A DNA stretch of 64,000 bases from Salipiger sp. IMCC34102 (GCF_004145405.1 NZ_SELQ01000002.1:372001-436000); one strand, 5' to 3'; positions 9,106 to 20,563 are shown, counted from the stretch's first letter. Translations and numbers: made by a program. The notes: generated by a model from the sequence alone, not told the origin.

Positions 9106-9234
9106 CGCATGGAATGACGGCCGCTTCGTTGGGGAGAGGCAGCGGCAGCGCGCCCGCGCCTCACCGCGTGTGACATCAAGCTGCGACCGCACGTTGAGGA
9201 CCGGATGCGCCGCAATGCACCGGGCCTTTTCACG

Positions 9235-9268
9235 AAAAAGCCCGGCGGTCGGTCTGACCGCCGGGCTT
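9235..9268 (-). terminator. intrinsic terminator after bioY
   Basis: A perfect 13-bp stem (AAGCCCGGCGGTC with GACCGCCGGGCTT) with a 5-base loop is followed on the minus strand by TTTTTC. It lies 24 bases past the bioY stop. Confidence 0.9.
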
Positions 9269-9291
9269 GGCCCCGTAAGCGCGCACGCCTT

Positions 9292-9891
9292 TCAGCGGCG
9301 GGCGTCGCCCACCAGCTTCCACAGGCCGGGCACAAGCAAGGCGGCAAGGGCCAGCTTCAGGACGTCGCCGACCAGGAAGGGCGTCACACCCCAGGCCATG
9401 AGCGGCTGGTCCCAGCCGTAGAGCACGCCCAGCCACAGCACGCCGGGGACGTAGATCGCGACGTTGCCCGCGACCAGCGCCGCGACCATGCCGCCGACGC
9501 TGCGATCGAGGCCCGCGCGCGCGGCCATGCCCAGCAGGCCCACGGCAAACACGTAGCCCAGAAGGTAGCCCCCGGTGCCGCCCATCATGTAGCTCAGGCC
9601 CGCGGCCTCGGCACCCGATCCGGCGAAGACTTCGAGCCCGAGCGCACCAAGGATCAGGTAGCCCAGGATCGTCACCAGACCCAGGCGTGGCCCGTATGCG
9701 GCCCCCAGCGTCAGGACCGCGAAGGTGCCCATCGTGATCGGCACGGGCCACATCGGGATCTTGATCTTCGCCGCAAGCGCCAGAAGCGCGATCCCGGCGA
9801 CAACCATCACCGCCTGCTTGACCCGCAACGCGGTGCCTTCGGTCGCGCCGAAGGTCTCCCCCAGCACCTTGTCCGTCATCGTGAGCGCCAT
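9292..9891 (-). CDS. bioY: biotin transporter BioY (S component)
   Basis: BioY is the membrane biotin-binding subunit of an energy-coupling-factor (ECF) importer. It is 199 residues long with about six membrane segments. The family pattern is seen in KIKIPMWPVPITMGTFAVL near residues 42-60 and in GGTGGYLLGY, typical of BioY. The ATG at 9891 is preceded by GGAGGGG. No bioM or bioN gene adjoins it, so it either works alone, as some BioY proteins do, or uses components encoded elsewhere. Confidence 0.9.
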   Translation of the reverse strand: MALTMTDKVLGETFGATEGTALRVKQAVMVVAGIALLALAAKIKIPMWPVPITMGTFAVLTLGAAYGPRLGLVTILGYLILGALGLEVFAGSGAEAAGLSYMMGGTGGYLLGYVFAVGLLGMAARAGLDRSVGGMVAALVAGNVAIYVPGVLWLGVLYGWDQPLMAWGVTPFLVGDVLKLALAALLVPGLWKLVGDARR

Positions 9892-9958
9892 TGCCGCCCC
9901 TCCGTCCTAATTGAAACTTCACCCATGTTTGGCGCAGCCACGCGCGCGGCGCAAGGCA

Positions 9959-10375
9959 TCACGCACGCAGGTAAGTCGTGCGCATCTCGTAGTCCTTGCG
10001 TGGACCGCTCACGCGCCATCGGGTCGTCCACCGAGGAAAGTCATTGAAATCATAAGCCACGCGGTAGAAATCGGCCCCGCACGGGTGGTCGGTTCCCGCG
10101 CCTTCGCCCGTGGGACGGAAACTGTGGAAGGTCCGACCGTCCGCGAAGAAGACCGCGATGCGACCGTCCTGCGCGCGCCAGATGTAGCGTCGTTCTGCCT
10201 GCAGGGGCGGGGCCGCGCCAAGATGCAGCGTCCCGCTCTCGACATAGGCAAGCGCGCCGTCGCCCGCCGCCGTCAGGCGCGCGCGGCCCTCGAACCGGCC
10301 CTCTTGCCCCGCCAGGCGGTCGTCGATCAGGCGCGCAAGCCGCCAATCCCCTTCGAAGTCGCCGAGTTCCGGCAT
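9959..10375 (-). CDS. DUF6314 family protein
   Basis: This 138-residue soluble protein begins MPELGDFEGDWRLARLIDDR. It has repeated short strands such as GRFEGRARL, AERRYIWR, FADGRTFHSF and GPRKDYEMRTTYLRA. These match the DUF6314 family, a small beta-barrel-like domain of unknown function common in Rhodobacterales. I chose the start at 10375 over an upstream in-frame ATG at 10450 because the family starts there and the upstream part would overlap the purB leader. It is divergent from purB, with start codons 73 bases apart. Confidence 0.75.
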   Translation of the reverse strand: MPELGDFEGDWRLARLIDDRLAGQEGRFEGRARLTAAGDGALAYVESGTLHLGAAPPLQAERRYIWRAQDGRIAVFFADGRTFHSFRPTGEGAGTDHPCGADFYRVAYDFNDFPRWTTRWRVSGPRKDYEMRTTYLRA

Positions 10376-10448
10376 GGCCACCTTTCCAAATTCGCCGCAC
10401 CCCAGTATGACGCGCGCGACCCCGCTGCCAACCCGAAAGGCCTCCCGC

Positions 10449-11756
10449 ATGATCCTGCGTTATTCCCGCCCCGACATGGTCGCCATCTGGGAGCCCGCCA
10501 CCAAGTACCGCATCTGGTTCGAGATCGAGGCCCACGCCTGCGATGCGATGGCAAAGCTCGGCACGATCCCGCAGGAAAACGCGGACGCGGTCTGGAAGGC
10601 CAAGGACGTGGAGTTCGACGTGGCCCGCATCGACGAGATCGAGGCCGTCACCAAGCACGACGTCATCGCCTTCCTCACCCACCTGGCCGAACACATCGGG
10701 TCCGAGGACGCACGCTTCGTCCATCAGGGCATGACCAGCTCCGACGTGCTGGACACCACGCTGAACGTGCAGCTGACCCGCGCCGCGGACCTGCTGCTGG
10801 AAGGGCTGGACCGGGTGCTGGCCGCGCTGAAGGCGCGTGCGATGGAACACAAGGACACGGTGCGCATCGGGCGCAGCCACGGCATCCACGCCGAACCCAC
10901 CACCATGGGCCTGACCTTCGCGCGCTTCTACGCCGAGATGGACCGCGGTCGCCGCCGGCTTGTCGCCGCGCGCGAGGAGATCGCGACCGGCGCGATCTCC
11001 GGCGCGGTGGGCACTTTCGCCAACATCGACCCGGCGGTGGAAGAACACGTCTGCGCGCAGATGGGCCTGACGCCCGAACCGATCAGTACGCAAGTCATCC
11101 CCCGCGACCGGCACGCGATGTTCTTCGCCACGCTGGGCGTCATAGCCTCCTCGATGGAGAATATCGCGACGGAGATTCGCCACATGCAGCGCACCGAGGT
11201 GCTGGAGGCCGAGGAGTTCTTCTCGAAAGGTCAGAAGGGCTCTTCCGCCATGCCCCACAAGCGCAACCCGGTGCTGACGGAGAATCTGACCGGCCTTGCG
11301 CGCCTCGTCCGGATGTCGGTCACGCCTGCGCTGGAGAACGTGACGCTCTGGCACGAGCGCGACATCAGCCATTCCTCCGTCGAACGCGCGATCGGCCCGG
11401 ACACCACGATCACCCTCGATTTCGCGCTGCACCGGCTGGCGGGGCTGGTCGAGAAGCTGGTGATCTACCCGCAGCGCATGCTCGACAACATGAACAAGTT
11501 CCGCGGGCTGGTGATGTCGCAGCGCGTGCTTCTGGCCCTGACCCAGTCGGGCGTCAGCCGTGAGGATGCCTACACGCTGGTGCAACGCAACGCGATGAAG
11601 GTCTGGGAGGAAGACCGGGATTTCATGACCGAGCTTCTGGCCGACGACGACGTGCGGGCCGCCCTGTCGGAAGACGAGATCCGCGAGAAGTTCGATCTGG
11701 GCTATCACACCAAGCACGTGGACACGATCTTCAAGCGGGTCTTCGGCGACGCGTGA
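10449..11756 (+). CDS. purB: adenylosuccinate lyase
   Basis: PurB removes fumarate from SAICAR and from adenylosuccinate, two steps of purine synthesis, in the cytosol as a homotetramer. The protein is 435 residues, the usual length. The fumarase/aspartase signature KGSSAMPHKRNP lies at about 263-274, with TSSD at 96-99 and GRSHG at 141-145. I start at the ATG at 10449 (MILRYSRPDM), preceded by GAAAGG, because homologues begin there; an in-frame ATG at 10374 would give an unrelated extension. It appears to be a single-gene unit. Confidence 0.96.
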   Translation: MILRYSRPDMVAIWEPATKYRIWFEIEAHACDAMAKLGTIPQENADAVWKAKDVEFDVARIDEIEAVTKHDVIAFLTHLAEHIGSEDARFVHQGMTSSDVLDTTLNVQLTRAADLLLEGLDRVLAALKARAMEHKDTVRIGRSHGIHAEPTTMGLTFARFYAEMDRGRRRLVAAREEIATGAISGAVGTFANIDPAVEEHVCAQMGLTPEPISTQVIPRDRHAMFFATLGVIASSMENIATEIRHMQRTEVLEAEEFFSKGQKGSSAMPHKRNPVLTENLTGLARLVRMSVTPALENVTLWHERDISHSSVERAIGPDTTITLDFALHRLAGLVEKLVIYPQRMLDNMNKFRGLVMSQRVLLALTQSGVSREDAYTLVQRNAMKVWEEDRDFMTELLADDDVRAALSEDEIREKFDLGYHTKHVDTIFKRVFGDA

Positions 11757-11841
11757 CATTCCGCCCGGCGCGTCCGACCGCAGCACTCCATGCGCCGCCA
11801 GCGCCACGTTTGAACCTTGCGGCCCGGAGGCAACAAACCGC

Positions 11842-11871
11842 CGGGAGGCATGGCCGCGCCAAGGCCTCCCG
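11842..11871. terminator. nested stem-loop after purB
   Basis: CGGGAGGC (11842-11849) pairs with GCCTCCCG (11864-11871), and inside it TGGC pairs with GCCA. There is no T run, so this is a strong hairpin of uncertain terminator function between purB and the fliG-like gene. Confidence 0.4.
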
Positions 11872-11879
11872 TCCGGTCC

Positions 11880-11907
11880 TTGACATGGGCGAGGGCAGAT
11901 TTCTGCC
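11880..11907 (+). promoter_or_regulatory. TTGACA box with overlapping palindrome before fliG-like gene
   Basis: A consensus -35 hexamer TTGACA (11880-11885) is followed eight bases later by the perfect palindrome GGCAGA-TT-TCTGCC (11894-11907). The palindrome lies in what would be the promoter spacer. No good -10 box is seen. The site is 54 bases before the start codon at 11962 and looks like a repressor- or activator-controlled promoter. Confidence 0.45.
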
Positions 11908-11961
11908 GCGTCGCGGCGCTCGCGTTCAGGGATCGTTCACGAAGATTCCCTAGCGGAGGGC

Positions 11962-13011
11962 ATGCATCACGCTGACCTCCCTTCTCCCGACGCGGGCACA
12001 CCGCCCCAGCAGCTCACGCGGCAGCGCAAGGCTGCGATCATCGTGCAATTGCTGATCAACGACGGCAACCGGCTGGCCCTGTCGAGCCTGCCCGAACGCA
12101 TACAGGAAGACCTGACGCGCGAAATCGCGGCGATCCGGCTCGTGGACCGCGACACGGTCAACGCCGTGGCGGAAGAGTTCGTGGCGCTGCTGGACGCCAT
12201 CGGGCTCAGCGCGCCGGGCGATCCCCTGGCCACGCTCGAGGCGATGAGCGACCTGATCTCGCCCGAACTGCTGGCGACCCTGCGCGAGAAGATCGAGAGC
12301 GGCGGCCAGGTCGAACGCTGGGGCACGGTCCTGAACCTCGACGACGCCACGATCCGCCAGATCCTGGAAACCGAGGATCTGCAGGTCAGCGCGGTCCTTC
12401 TGTCGAAACTGCCCGTCGCACGGGCGGCGCGCCTGCTGGGCGCCCTGCCCGGCGAACGCGCGCGGCGCATCGCGGTGGCGGTGAAGACCACCGGCGATAT
12501 CGCCCCGGTGGCGGTGACGCGGATCGGCCAGGCGCTGGCGGCCAGCTACGGATCGCTCCGGCAACCGGCCTTCGGCAAGGCCCCCTCGGCCCGGATGGGG
12601 GATATCCTGAATTCCTCCTCCTCCAAGGCACGCAACACGATGCTTGGAGACCTCGAGGAGGCCGACCGCGACTTCGCAACCGACGTGCGCCGCGCGATCT
12701 TCACCTTCGAGGATATCCCCGACCGCTTGGAACAATTCGACGTGCCGGGCTGCCTGCGCGATGTGGATCCGACCGAACTGGCCCGCGGCGTGGCCTTCGC
12801 GATAGCGGAAGGTGGACAGTTGCGCGAAGCCGCGGACTTCCTGCTGAATGGTCTCAGCCAGCGCATGGCCCAGCAGATCCGCGATGCCGGGGACGACATG
12901 GGCGAAATCCCGACCTCTGACGGGGAAGACGCGGTCGGTGCCATTGCCGCCGTGATACGCGACCAGGCCGACGCCGGCACGATCCGGCTGAAGGCCCCCA
13001 AGGACGGCTGA
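11962..13011 (+). CDS. fliG: FliG-like flagellar motor switch protein (orphan)
   Basis: FliG is the rotor protein that contacts the stator and sets torque and direction of the flagellar motor. This 349-residue protein has the FliG layout. An N-terminal domain holds KAAIIVQLLINDG (23-35), a middle domain follows, and a C-terminal domain begins near AIFTFEDI and carries LLNGLSQRMAQQIRD. The middle-domain EHPQ motif is not recognisable and the torque-helix charges are only partly kept, so it is a divergent member. No other flagellar gene is near, which is odd because fliG usually lies in a flagellar cluster. It may be a second, diverged copy. Confidence 0.72.
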   Translation: MHHADLPSPDAGTPPQQLTRQRKAAIIVQLLINDGNRLALSSLPERIQEDLTREIAAIRLVDRDTVNAVAEEFVALLDAIGLSAPGDPLATLEAMSDLISPELLATLREKIESGGQVERWGTVLNLDDATIRQILETEDLQVSAVLLSKLPVARAARLLGALPGERARRIAVAVKTTGDIAPVAVTRIGQALAASYGSLRQPAFGKAPSARMGDILNSSSSKARNTMLGDLEEADRDFATDVRRAIFTFEDIPDRLEQFDVPGCLRDVDPTELARGVAFAIAEGGQLREAADFLLNGLSQRMAQQIRDAGDDMGEIPTSDGEDAVGAIAAVIRDQADAGTIRLKAPKDG

Positions 13012-13055
13012 CGCAGGGCCCTTTTCACCACCGGCCGGGAGCGGTATCGCAAGGC

Positions 13056-13946
13056 ATGACCCGTTCCCTTGCCCCTGACGACGGCCGACTGTCCCATCGC
13101 CTGCAGGATATGACCCTCCGTGGGGTTCTATGGGGGCTGCGTCGCCTGCCCTACGGGACACGGCTTGCGCTGATGGGGCGTGTCATGGCGCGGGTCGTCG
13201 GACCGCTCAGCGGCTACCGTGCTCGTGCCGAGGCCAATCTCGCGTTGATCCGGCCCGAACTGACCGCGACGGAGCGGCGCGAACGCGCGCGGCAGGTCTG
13301 CGACAACTTCGGCCGGACGCTGATCGAGAACTACTCGCACGTCGAATTCGGCGCCCGCCTGTCCGGGACGACGCCGGAAGGTCCGGGTGTCGCGGCACTC
13401 GAGGAGGCCGTGTCACAGGGGCGGCCCGTGATCTTCGTCACCGGGCATTTCGGGAACTTCGAGGCCCCGCGCCACGTGCTCACGCAAAGGGGCCTGACCA
13501 TCGGGGGCCTCTACCGGCCGATGGCCAACCCCCAGATCGACGCCCACTACCGCGAGACGATGACAAGCTGGGGCGGGCCGGTCTTCGCGCAGGGAAGTCG
13601 CGGGACCATGGGCTTCGCGCGGCATCTCAAGTCCGGCGGGCTGGGCACATTGCTGTTCGACGTGATGGTCCACGAAGGCGTCCCGATCCCCTTCCTGGGC
13701 CGCGACGCCATGACCTCGCTCTCCGCCGCCGAGATGGCGGTGCGCTTCGACGCGGCGATGATCCCCTATTTCGGGATCCGGCAGGCCGACGGGGTCTCGT
13801 TCCGGGTGGAGGTCGATGCCCCGATCCCCCATGGTCCGCCGGACGAGATGATGCGCGCCGCGACTGCCCGGCTGGAGGCGCGGATCGAGCGACATCCGGA
13901 ACAATGGTTCTGGGTGCACCGCCGGTGGAAACAGTCGAAGCGCTGA
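13056..13946 (+). CDS. LpxL/HtrB-type lysophospholipid acyltransferase
   Basis: This is a 296-residue inner-membrane acyltransferase of the lipid A late acyltransferase family (LpxL/HtrB). The catalytic H(X4)E motif is GHFGNFE, with His131 and Glu136. A second conserved stretch, GGLYRPMANPQID, follows near 155-167. Family members move a fatty acyl chain from acyl carrier protein onto lipid A precursors, or onto ornithine or glycerol lipids. It is just 44 bases downstream of the fliG-like gene and in the same direction, though a functional link is not evident. The exact acceptor is unknown. Confidence 0.85.
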   Translation: MTRSLAPDDGRLSHRLQDMTLRGVLWGLRRLPYGTRLALMGRVMARVVGPLSGYRARAEANLALIRPELTATERRERARQVCDNFGRTLIENYSHVEFGARLSGTTPEGPGVAALEEAVSQGRPVIFVTGHFGNFEAPRHVLTQRGLTIGGLYRPMANPQIDAHYRETMTSWGGPVFAQGSRGTMGFARHLKSGGLGTLLFDVMVHEGVPIPFLGRDAMTSLSAAEMAVRFDAAMIPYFGIRQADGVSFRVEVDAPIPHGPPDEMMRAATARLEARIERHPEQWFWVHRRWKQSKR

Positions 13947-14007
13947 CCGGTCACGGCGCGTGCGGCATCGGTTGCCCCGGACCCGGGGCCGTCCAAGTGG
14001 AGCCGGT

Positions 14008-14703
14008 TCAGTTCGGCTCGACCGCCGCCAGGATCGGGCCGGTCGGATCGCCTTGCAGGATGACGACCACGGGGCTCTCGTCGGCGAGCGGGACGCTCAA
14101 TTCCAGCGGTGTTCCGGTGCGCCATTCGCCGGCGACCGCCCAGTCGGTGACGATATTGCGGTAGGTGATCGTCTTGCCCGCATTCTCTCCACGGGTGATG
14201 ACGCGGGTCTCGGACGGGGCGTAGCGCACCACCTGCACGATGGCCGTCGCGGGAACGACACCCGTCGCCCGGGCCGAGATGTGCAGGCTGCCCGCCGCGC
14301 GGGTCGCGGTCAAGTCGACCGGTGCAGGCTGCGCCTTCGCCTGCGCCAATCCCGCATCCAGCGCCGCAGGATCGCTGCCGACCACCGACATCTGGCCGTC
14401 GATCACCATCTGCGGCGTGAAGACGTGCCGTGCCTTGACCGCCCGCGCGTAGGCCCGTTGCCGCGCGCTGTAGGCCGGATCGGCCAGATCGTCGACCCAA
14501 CCGATGTAATCCCAGTAGTCCACGTGCAGCGCCAATGCGATGACGTCGCCCGCCTCGATCAGCTCCGCCAGAAGACGGTCCGCCGGCGGGCAGCTGGAGC
14601 ACCCTTGCGAGGTATAGAGTTCCACCACCGGTCGCGAGGTCTGGGCCGCCACCGGCGCTGACAGGGCGGCGAGCATCGCGATGGGGGTGAGGATATGGCG
14701 CAT
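14008..14703 (-). CDS. DUF1223 thioredoxin-like exported protein
   Basis: This 231-residue protein has a signal peptide (residues 1 to about 20, ending APVAAQ). It then has a thioredoxin-like start, VVELYTSQGCSSCPPAD, with Cys35 and Cys38 spaced as CxxC. This is the DUF1223 family, secreted or periplasmic proteins of unknown function with a predicted thioredoxin fold. The ATG at 14703 has GGAGAAG upstream. The open frame continues upstream opposite acnA, but that part is an antisense artefact. It converges with the acyltransferase gene, 61 bases apart. Confidence 0.85.
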   Translation of the reverse strand: MRHILTPIAMLAALSAPVAAQTSRPVVELYTSQGCSSCPPADRLLAELIEAGDVIALALHVDYWDYIGWVDDLADPAYSARQRAYARAVKARHVFTPQMVIDGQMSVVGSDPAALDAGLAQAKAQPAPVDLTATRAAGSLHISARATGVVPATAIVQVVRYAPSETRVITRGENAGKTITYRNIVTDWAVAGEWRTGTPLELSVPLADESPVVVILQGDPTGPILAAVEPN

Positions 14704-14940
14704 GAACTTCTCCGGTTGGTGGGGGTGTCTTATGCAAGGCGGGACCCGCGTGCCAATCAACCAATCGAGATTGTCACGACTGTGGCCCTGACGACATCCC
14801 TGCGAACTGGGCGCGTCGCGAGATGGACACATTTGTATGCAATAGTATGCCGAAATCTCGCCACCCCTCTTGCGCGCTTCCCTTCCTTTCGTCAAAACCG
14901 GGGCTAAGTCGCTTGAGAGCCATATCAGAAAGGGATTGCC

Positions 14941-17718
<2,778 letters not shown>

Positions 17719-17739
17719 GCCAGGCCATCATCACGACCG

Positions 17740-17771
17740 ACGGGCTGCGCAGATCTGCGCGGCCCGTTTTC
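17740..17771 (+). terminator. intrinsic terminator after acnA
   Basis: ACGGGC and GCCCGT flank the perfect palindrome GCGCAGATCTGCGC, giving one long hairpin followed by TTTTC. It starts 22 bases after the acnA stop. Confidence 0.85.
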
Positions 17772-17799
17772 GTTCGAACGTCTTTTCTCGACCCTCCCC

Positions 17800-17843
17800 T
17801 TGCACAGCGCGTGCGCACAGCCATATACCATCCACACGGATGG
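17800..17843 (+). promoter_or_regulatory. promoter with palindromic operator for RHH-esterase-C45 operon
   Basis: TTGCAC (17800-17805) and TATACC (17824-17829), 18 bases apart, form a plausible sigma-70 promoter. A perfect inverted repeat CCATCC-acac-GGATGG (17828-17843) overlaps the last bases of the -10 box and ends seven bases before the start codon of the ribbon-helix-helix gene. This is the expected place for autorepression by the first gene product. Confidence 0.55.
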
Positions 17844-17850
17844 AGAATGG

Positions 17851-18270
17851 ATGATGAGCAACGTCAGGAACATTCGGGACAAGATGCCCGAAAGCGAGAA
17901 GATCACGATCAACCTGGGCTATGTGGACCTCGGCCGGATCGACCTGCTGGTGCAGGAGGGGTTCTATTCCAATCGCAGCGATTTCATTCGCACCGCGATC
18001 CGCAACCAGCTTGATACCCAGGGCGATACCGTGTCGCGTTCCATCGACCGGCACACCATGGAGCTGGGGTTGCGCGACTATTCCGTGACCGACCTCGAGG
18101 CCCTGAGGGCCGCGAACGAGGTGCTGCACGTCAAAGTCGTGGGCCTTGCGCGTATCCATCCCGACGTCACGCCCGAACTGGCCTTGGCCACCATCGGATC
18201 GATCACCGTCCTCGGCGCGCTACAGGCCAGCGCCGAGGTCAAGGCGGCCCTCGCCGACCGAATCAAGTAA
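17851..18270 (+). CDS. ribbon-helix-helix (CopG-type) DNA-binding protein
   Basis: The protein (139 aa) opens with a ribbon-helix-helix fold. The strand is KITINLGYVDLGRIDLL, followed by EGFYSNRSDFIRTAIRN, the standard pair of helices. About 80 further residues form a C-terminal region that may bind a ligand or partner. The start is the first of two adjacent ATGs after GGAGAATGG; an upstream ATG at 17800 lies within the promoter. It heads an operon with an esterase 21 bases downstream and a C45 hydrolase. The palindrome at 17828-17843 is the likely operator for self-control. Proteins of this kind also occur as antitoxins, but no toxin gene is adjacent. Confidence 0.85.
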   Translation: MMSNVRNIRDKMPESEKITINLGYVDLGRIDLLVQEGFYSNRSDFIRTAIRNQLDTQGDTVSRSIDRHTMELGLRDYSVTDLEALRAANEVLHVKVVGLARIHPDVTPELALATIGSITVLGALQASAEVKAALADRIK

Positions 18271-18291
18271 CTCCTTCAAGGAACTGACATC

Positions 18292-19437
18292 ATGAGACTT
18301 CTCAACGCAGGCGCCCCGCGCCCGGCGACCGGTGACGCACGTCTTGCCACAGCCAACGACCTCGTCCGGCGCACGCTGGCGCAACACGGGCTGATGCCCG
18401 GAGGGGACGGGTCTTCCCCGGCTCCGACAATCCGATCAGCCGCACGGAACACCGCCGATCCCATGGCGCAGCTCAAAAGCCGGATGCCCAACATGGACTT
18501 CGGCGACCTGACCTCCCGCCTTTCGGGCATGACGCGATCCGGCGGCGCGATGGCCAACTTCGGCGCGACGGCAGATCCCGTCATTCCCGACGGGGCCGCA
18601 TTCGAGACCGGCAGCTATTCCAACGCAGCGGGCCGCCGCGACTATCGGCTCTACGTGCCCGCGAAGGCCGATGCCGTCACCGGCGTCGTGATGATGTTGC
18701 ACGGTTGCACCCAGACGCCAGAGGATTTCGCCGCCGGCACCGGCATGAACGCGCTGGCCGAGGCCCGGGGATTCGTCGTGATCTATCCCCGTCAGTCGCG
18801 AGGCGACAACGCGCAATCCTGCTGGAACTGGTTCCAGCGCAGCGACCAGACCCGCGACCGGGGCGAACCCGCGATCCTGGCGGGCCTCGCCCGGGAGGTT
18901 GCGGCGCGCTTCGGGATCGGTGCCGAGCGGACCTTCGTTGCGGGCCTTTCGGCCGGGGCGGCCATGGCCGTGATCCTGGGCGAGACGCATGGCGATTCCT
19001 TCGCCGCCGTCGGCGCTCATTCCGGCCTGGCGTACGGGGCCGCGCGCGACGTCCCGTCCGCCTTCGCTGCCATGGGGGGCACCGCCGCCGACCGGCGGGT
19101 CCTGCCCCGGAACGGCATCGCCCGGACCATCGTCTTTCACGGCAGCGCGGATGCGACGGTGCATCCTTCCAACGGGGAAACCATCGGGCGCGACGTGCTG
19201 ACCACCGCTGGCGGCCAGACGATCCAGACCGAGCGCAGGGGCACCACGAAGGGCCGCGACTGGCGCGTCGAGACGACGACCGATGCCAATGGCACCACCC
19301 TGCTGGAACACTGGACCATCGACGGGCTGGGCCACGCCTGGTCGGGCGGGCAGCCTACGGGCTCCTACACCGATGCGGCGGGCCCCGATGCCAGCGCCGA
19401 GATGATCCGCTTCTTCTTCGACGACAAGGATATTTGA
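18292..19437 (+). CDS. PHB depolymerase family esterase (alpha/beta hydrolase)
   Basis: This 381-residue protein is of the LpqC/PHB-depolymerase esterase family (COG3509-like), which cleaves esters of hydroxyalkanoate or aromatic acids. The nucleophile is Ser220 in AGLSAGAAM. The oxyanion region is HGCTQ (137-141). A candidate acid lies in HGSADATVHP, and the histidine in GLGHAWSGG. About 100 residues of low-complexity linker precede the domain, and no signal peptide is seen, so it is probably cytosolic. AAGGA lies before the ATG at 18292. It is the middle gene of the RHH operon; the next gene starts two bases after its stop codon. Confidence 0.85.
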   Translation: MRLLNAGAPRPATGDARLATANDLVRRTLAQHGLMPGGDGSSPAPTIRSAARNTADPMAQLKSRMPNMDFGDLTSRLSGMTRSGGAMANFGATADPVIPDGAAFETGSYSNAAGRRDYRLYVPAKADAVTGVVMMLHGCTQTPEDFAAGTGMNALAEARGFVVIYPRQSRGDNAQSCWNWFQRSDQTRDRGEPAILAGLAREVAARFGIGAERTFVAGLSAGAAMAVILGETHGDSFAAVGAHSGLAYGAARDVPSAFAAMGGTAADRRVLPRNGIARTIVFHGSADATVHPSNGETIGRDVLTTAGGQTIQTERRGTTKGRDWRVETTTDANGTTLLEHWTIDGLGHAWSGGQPTGSYTDAAGPDASAEMIRFFFDDKDI

Positions 19438-19438
19438 C

Positions 19439-20557
19439 ATGACCGACATGACACTCACCTTCGACGCCGTCTCCGAACCCACGCCCGGCCCCAAGTGGCG
19501 GGCCCGGTGGGAGCGGTCCTGGCCCGCCTACGAGGCCTGGTTCACCGCCCGCGGCGGCGATGCCGGACCGACGCCCGCCGCCTGTCGCGCGGCGCTCGAG
19601 CGGCACATGCCGGAGCTTCTGGCGACCTACGACCGGCTGGTGCTGCTGGCGGGAGGCTCGGATCGGGCCAGGCAGTTCCTTTCCACCTGGTGCCCACCGA
19701 CGTATCTGGGCGGATGCTCCCTGGCCGCCGTCGCGGACGCGCACGACGTGCGACTGGTGCGCAATTACGATCTGTCACCCACCCTCAACGAAGGGCTGCT
19801 GCTTCGGACCGAGTGGACCGGGCGTCCCGTGATGGGCATGGTGGAATTCCTCTGGGGCCTGTCCGACGGGATCAATGCGGCTGGCCTGTCCATAGCACTG
19901 GCCTACGGTGGCCGCGCGGAAAGCGGCGAAGGTTTCGGGATCACCACGATCCTGCGCTACGTGCTGGAGGTCTGCGACACGGTCGAGGAGGCGCTCGCCG
20001 TCCTGCACCGCGTGCCGTCGCACATGGCCTACAACGTGGTGCTGGCCGATGCCGCCGGTGCAACCGCGAGCGTCGAACTTTCACCCGGTGGCGGGGCCAA
20101 GGTCATGGACAAGGCCATTGCCACCAACCACCAAAGCGGACCCGTGCCCGCAGACCGGCCCGGTTTCACGCGCACGACCGAGCGGCACGATCACCTGTCC
20201 GCCCTCGACACCCCGGCGCGGGACCTTGCAGACCGCTTCCTCGAAGCGCCGCTGATCCAGACTCGCTACGGCGAAGGCTTCGGGACGCTCTTTACCGCGG
20301 AATACGATCCAAGGGCGTTGAGCCTGGCGCTGACCATCGCGGGTGACCGCTGGGACCAATCGCTGAATGCCTTCGAGGAAGGCCAGCGGACGGCCGATTA
20401 CGCGGGCGGCACGCTTGCCGCGGCGACCGATGCGACGGGCGTGCGCGCCGGGATCGACTGGTCGGCGGCGGCGCGGGTCGATTGGGTCAAGGTCGGTCGC
20501 GACTACGCCGAAGGCCGCGGGCGCTCGGTGGAGGACTACATCGCCGAATACGCCTGA
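19439..20557 (+). CDS. C45 family autoproteolytic acyltransferase/hydrolase
   Basis: This 372-residue Ntn hydrolase of the C45 (acyl-CoA:6-aminopenicillanate acyltransferase-like) family cleaves itself before a cysteine that then acts as nucleophile. The site is Gly92-Cys93 in LGGCSLAAV, followed by LVRNYDLSP, a family hallmark. In relatives the substrate is a linear amide or N-acyl amino acid. It starts directly after the esterase stop codon, with AAGG in the preceding coding end, so translation is coupled. The natural substrate is unknown; with an esterase and regulator it suggests a small inducible hydrolytic pathway. Confidence 0.82.
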   Translation: MTDMTLTFDAVSEPTPGPKWRARWERSWPAYEAWFTARGGDAGPTPAACRAALERHMPELLATYDRLVLLAGGSDRARQFLSTWCPPTYLGGCSLAAVADAHDVRLVRNYDLSPTLNEGLLLRTEWTGRPVMGMVEFLWGLSDGINAAGLSIALAYGGRAESGEGFGITTILRYVLEVCDTVEEALAVLHRVPSHMAYNVVLADAAGATASVELSPGGGAKVMDKAIATNHQSGPVPADRPGFTRTTERHDHLSALDTPARDLADRFLEAPLIQTRYGEGFGTLFTAEYDPRALSLALTIAGDRWDQSLNAFEEGQRTADYAGGTLAAATDATGVRAGIDWSAAARVDWVKVGRDYAEGRGRSVEDYIAEYA

Positions 20558-20563
20558 TGGCAC

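Noticed and set aside
17851-18270. RHH gene as an antitoxin of a toxin-antitoxin pair
   Set aside because: The next genes are an esterase and an Ntn hydrolase, not a small toxin; a regulator of its operon fits better.
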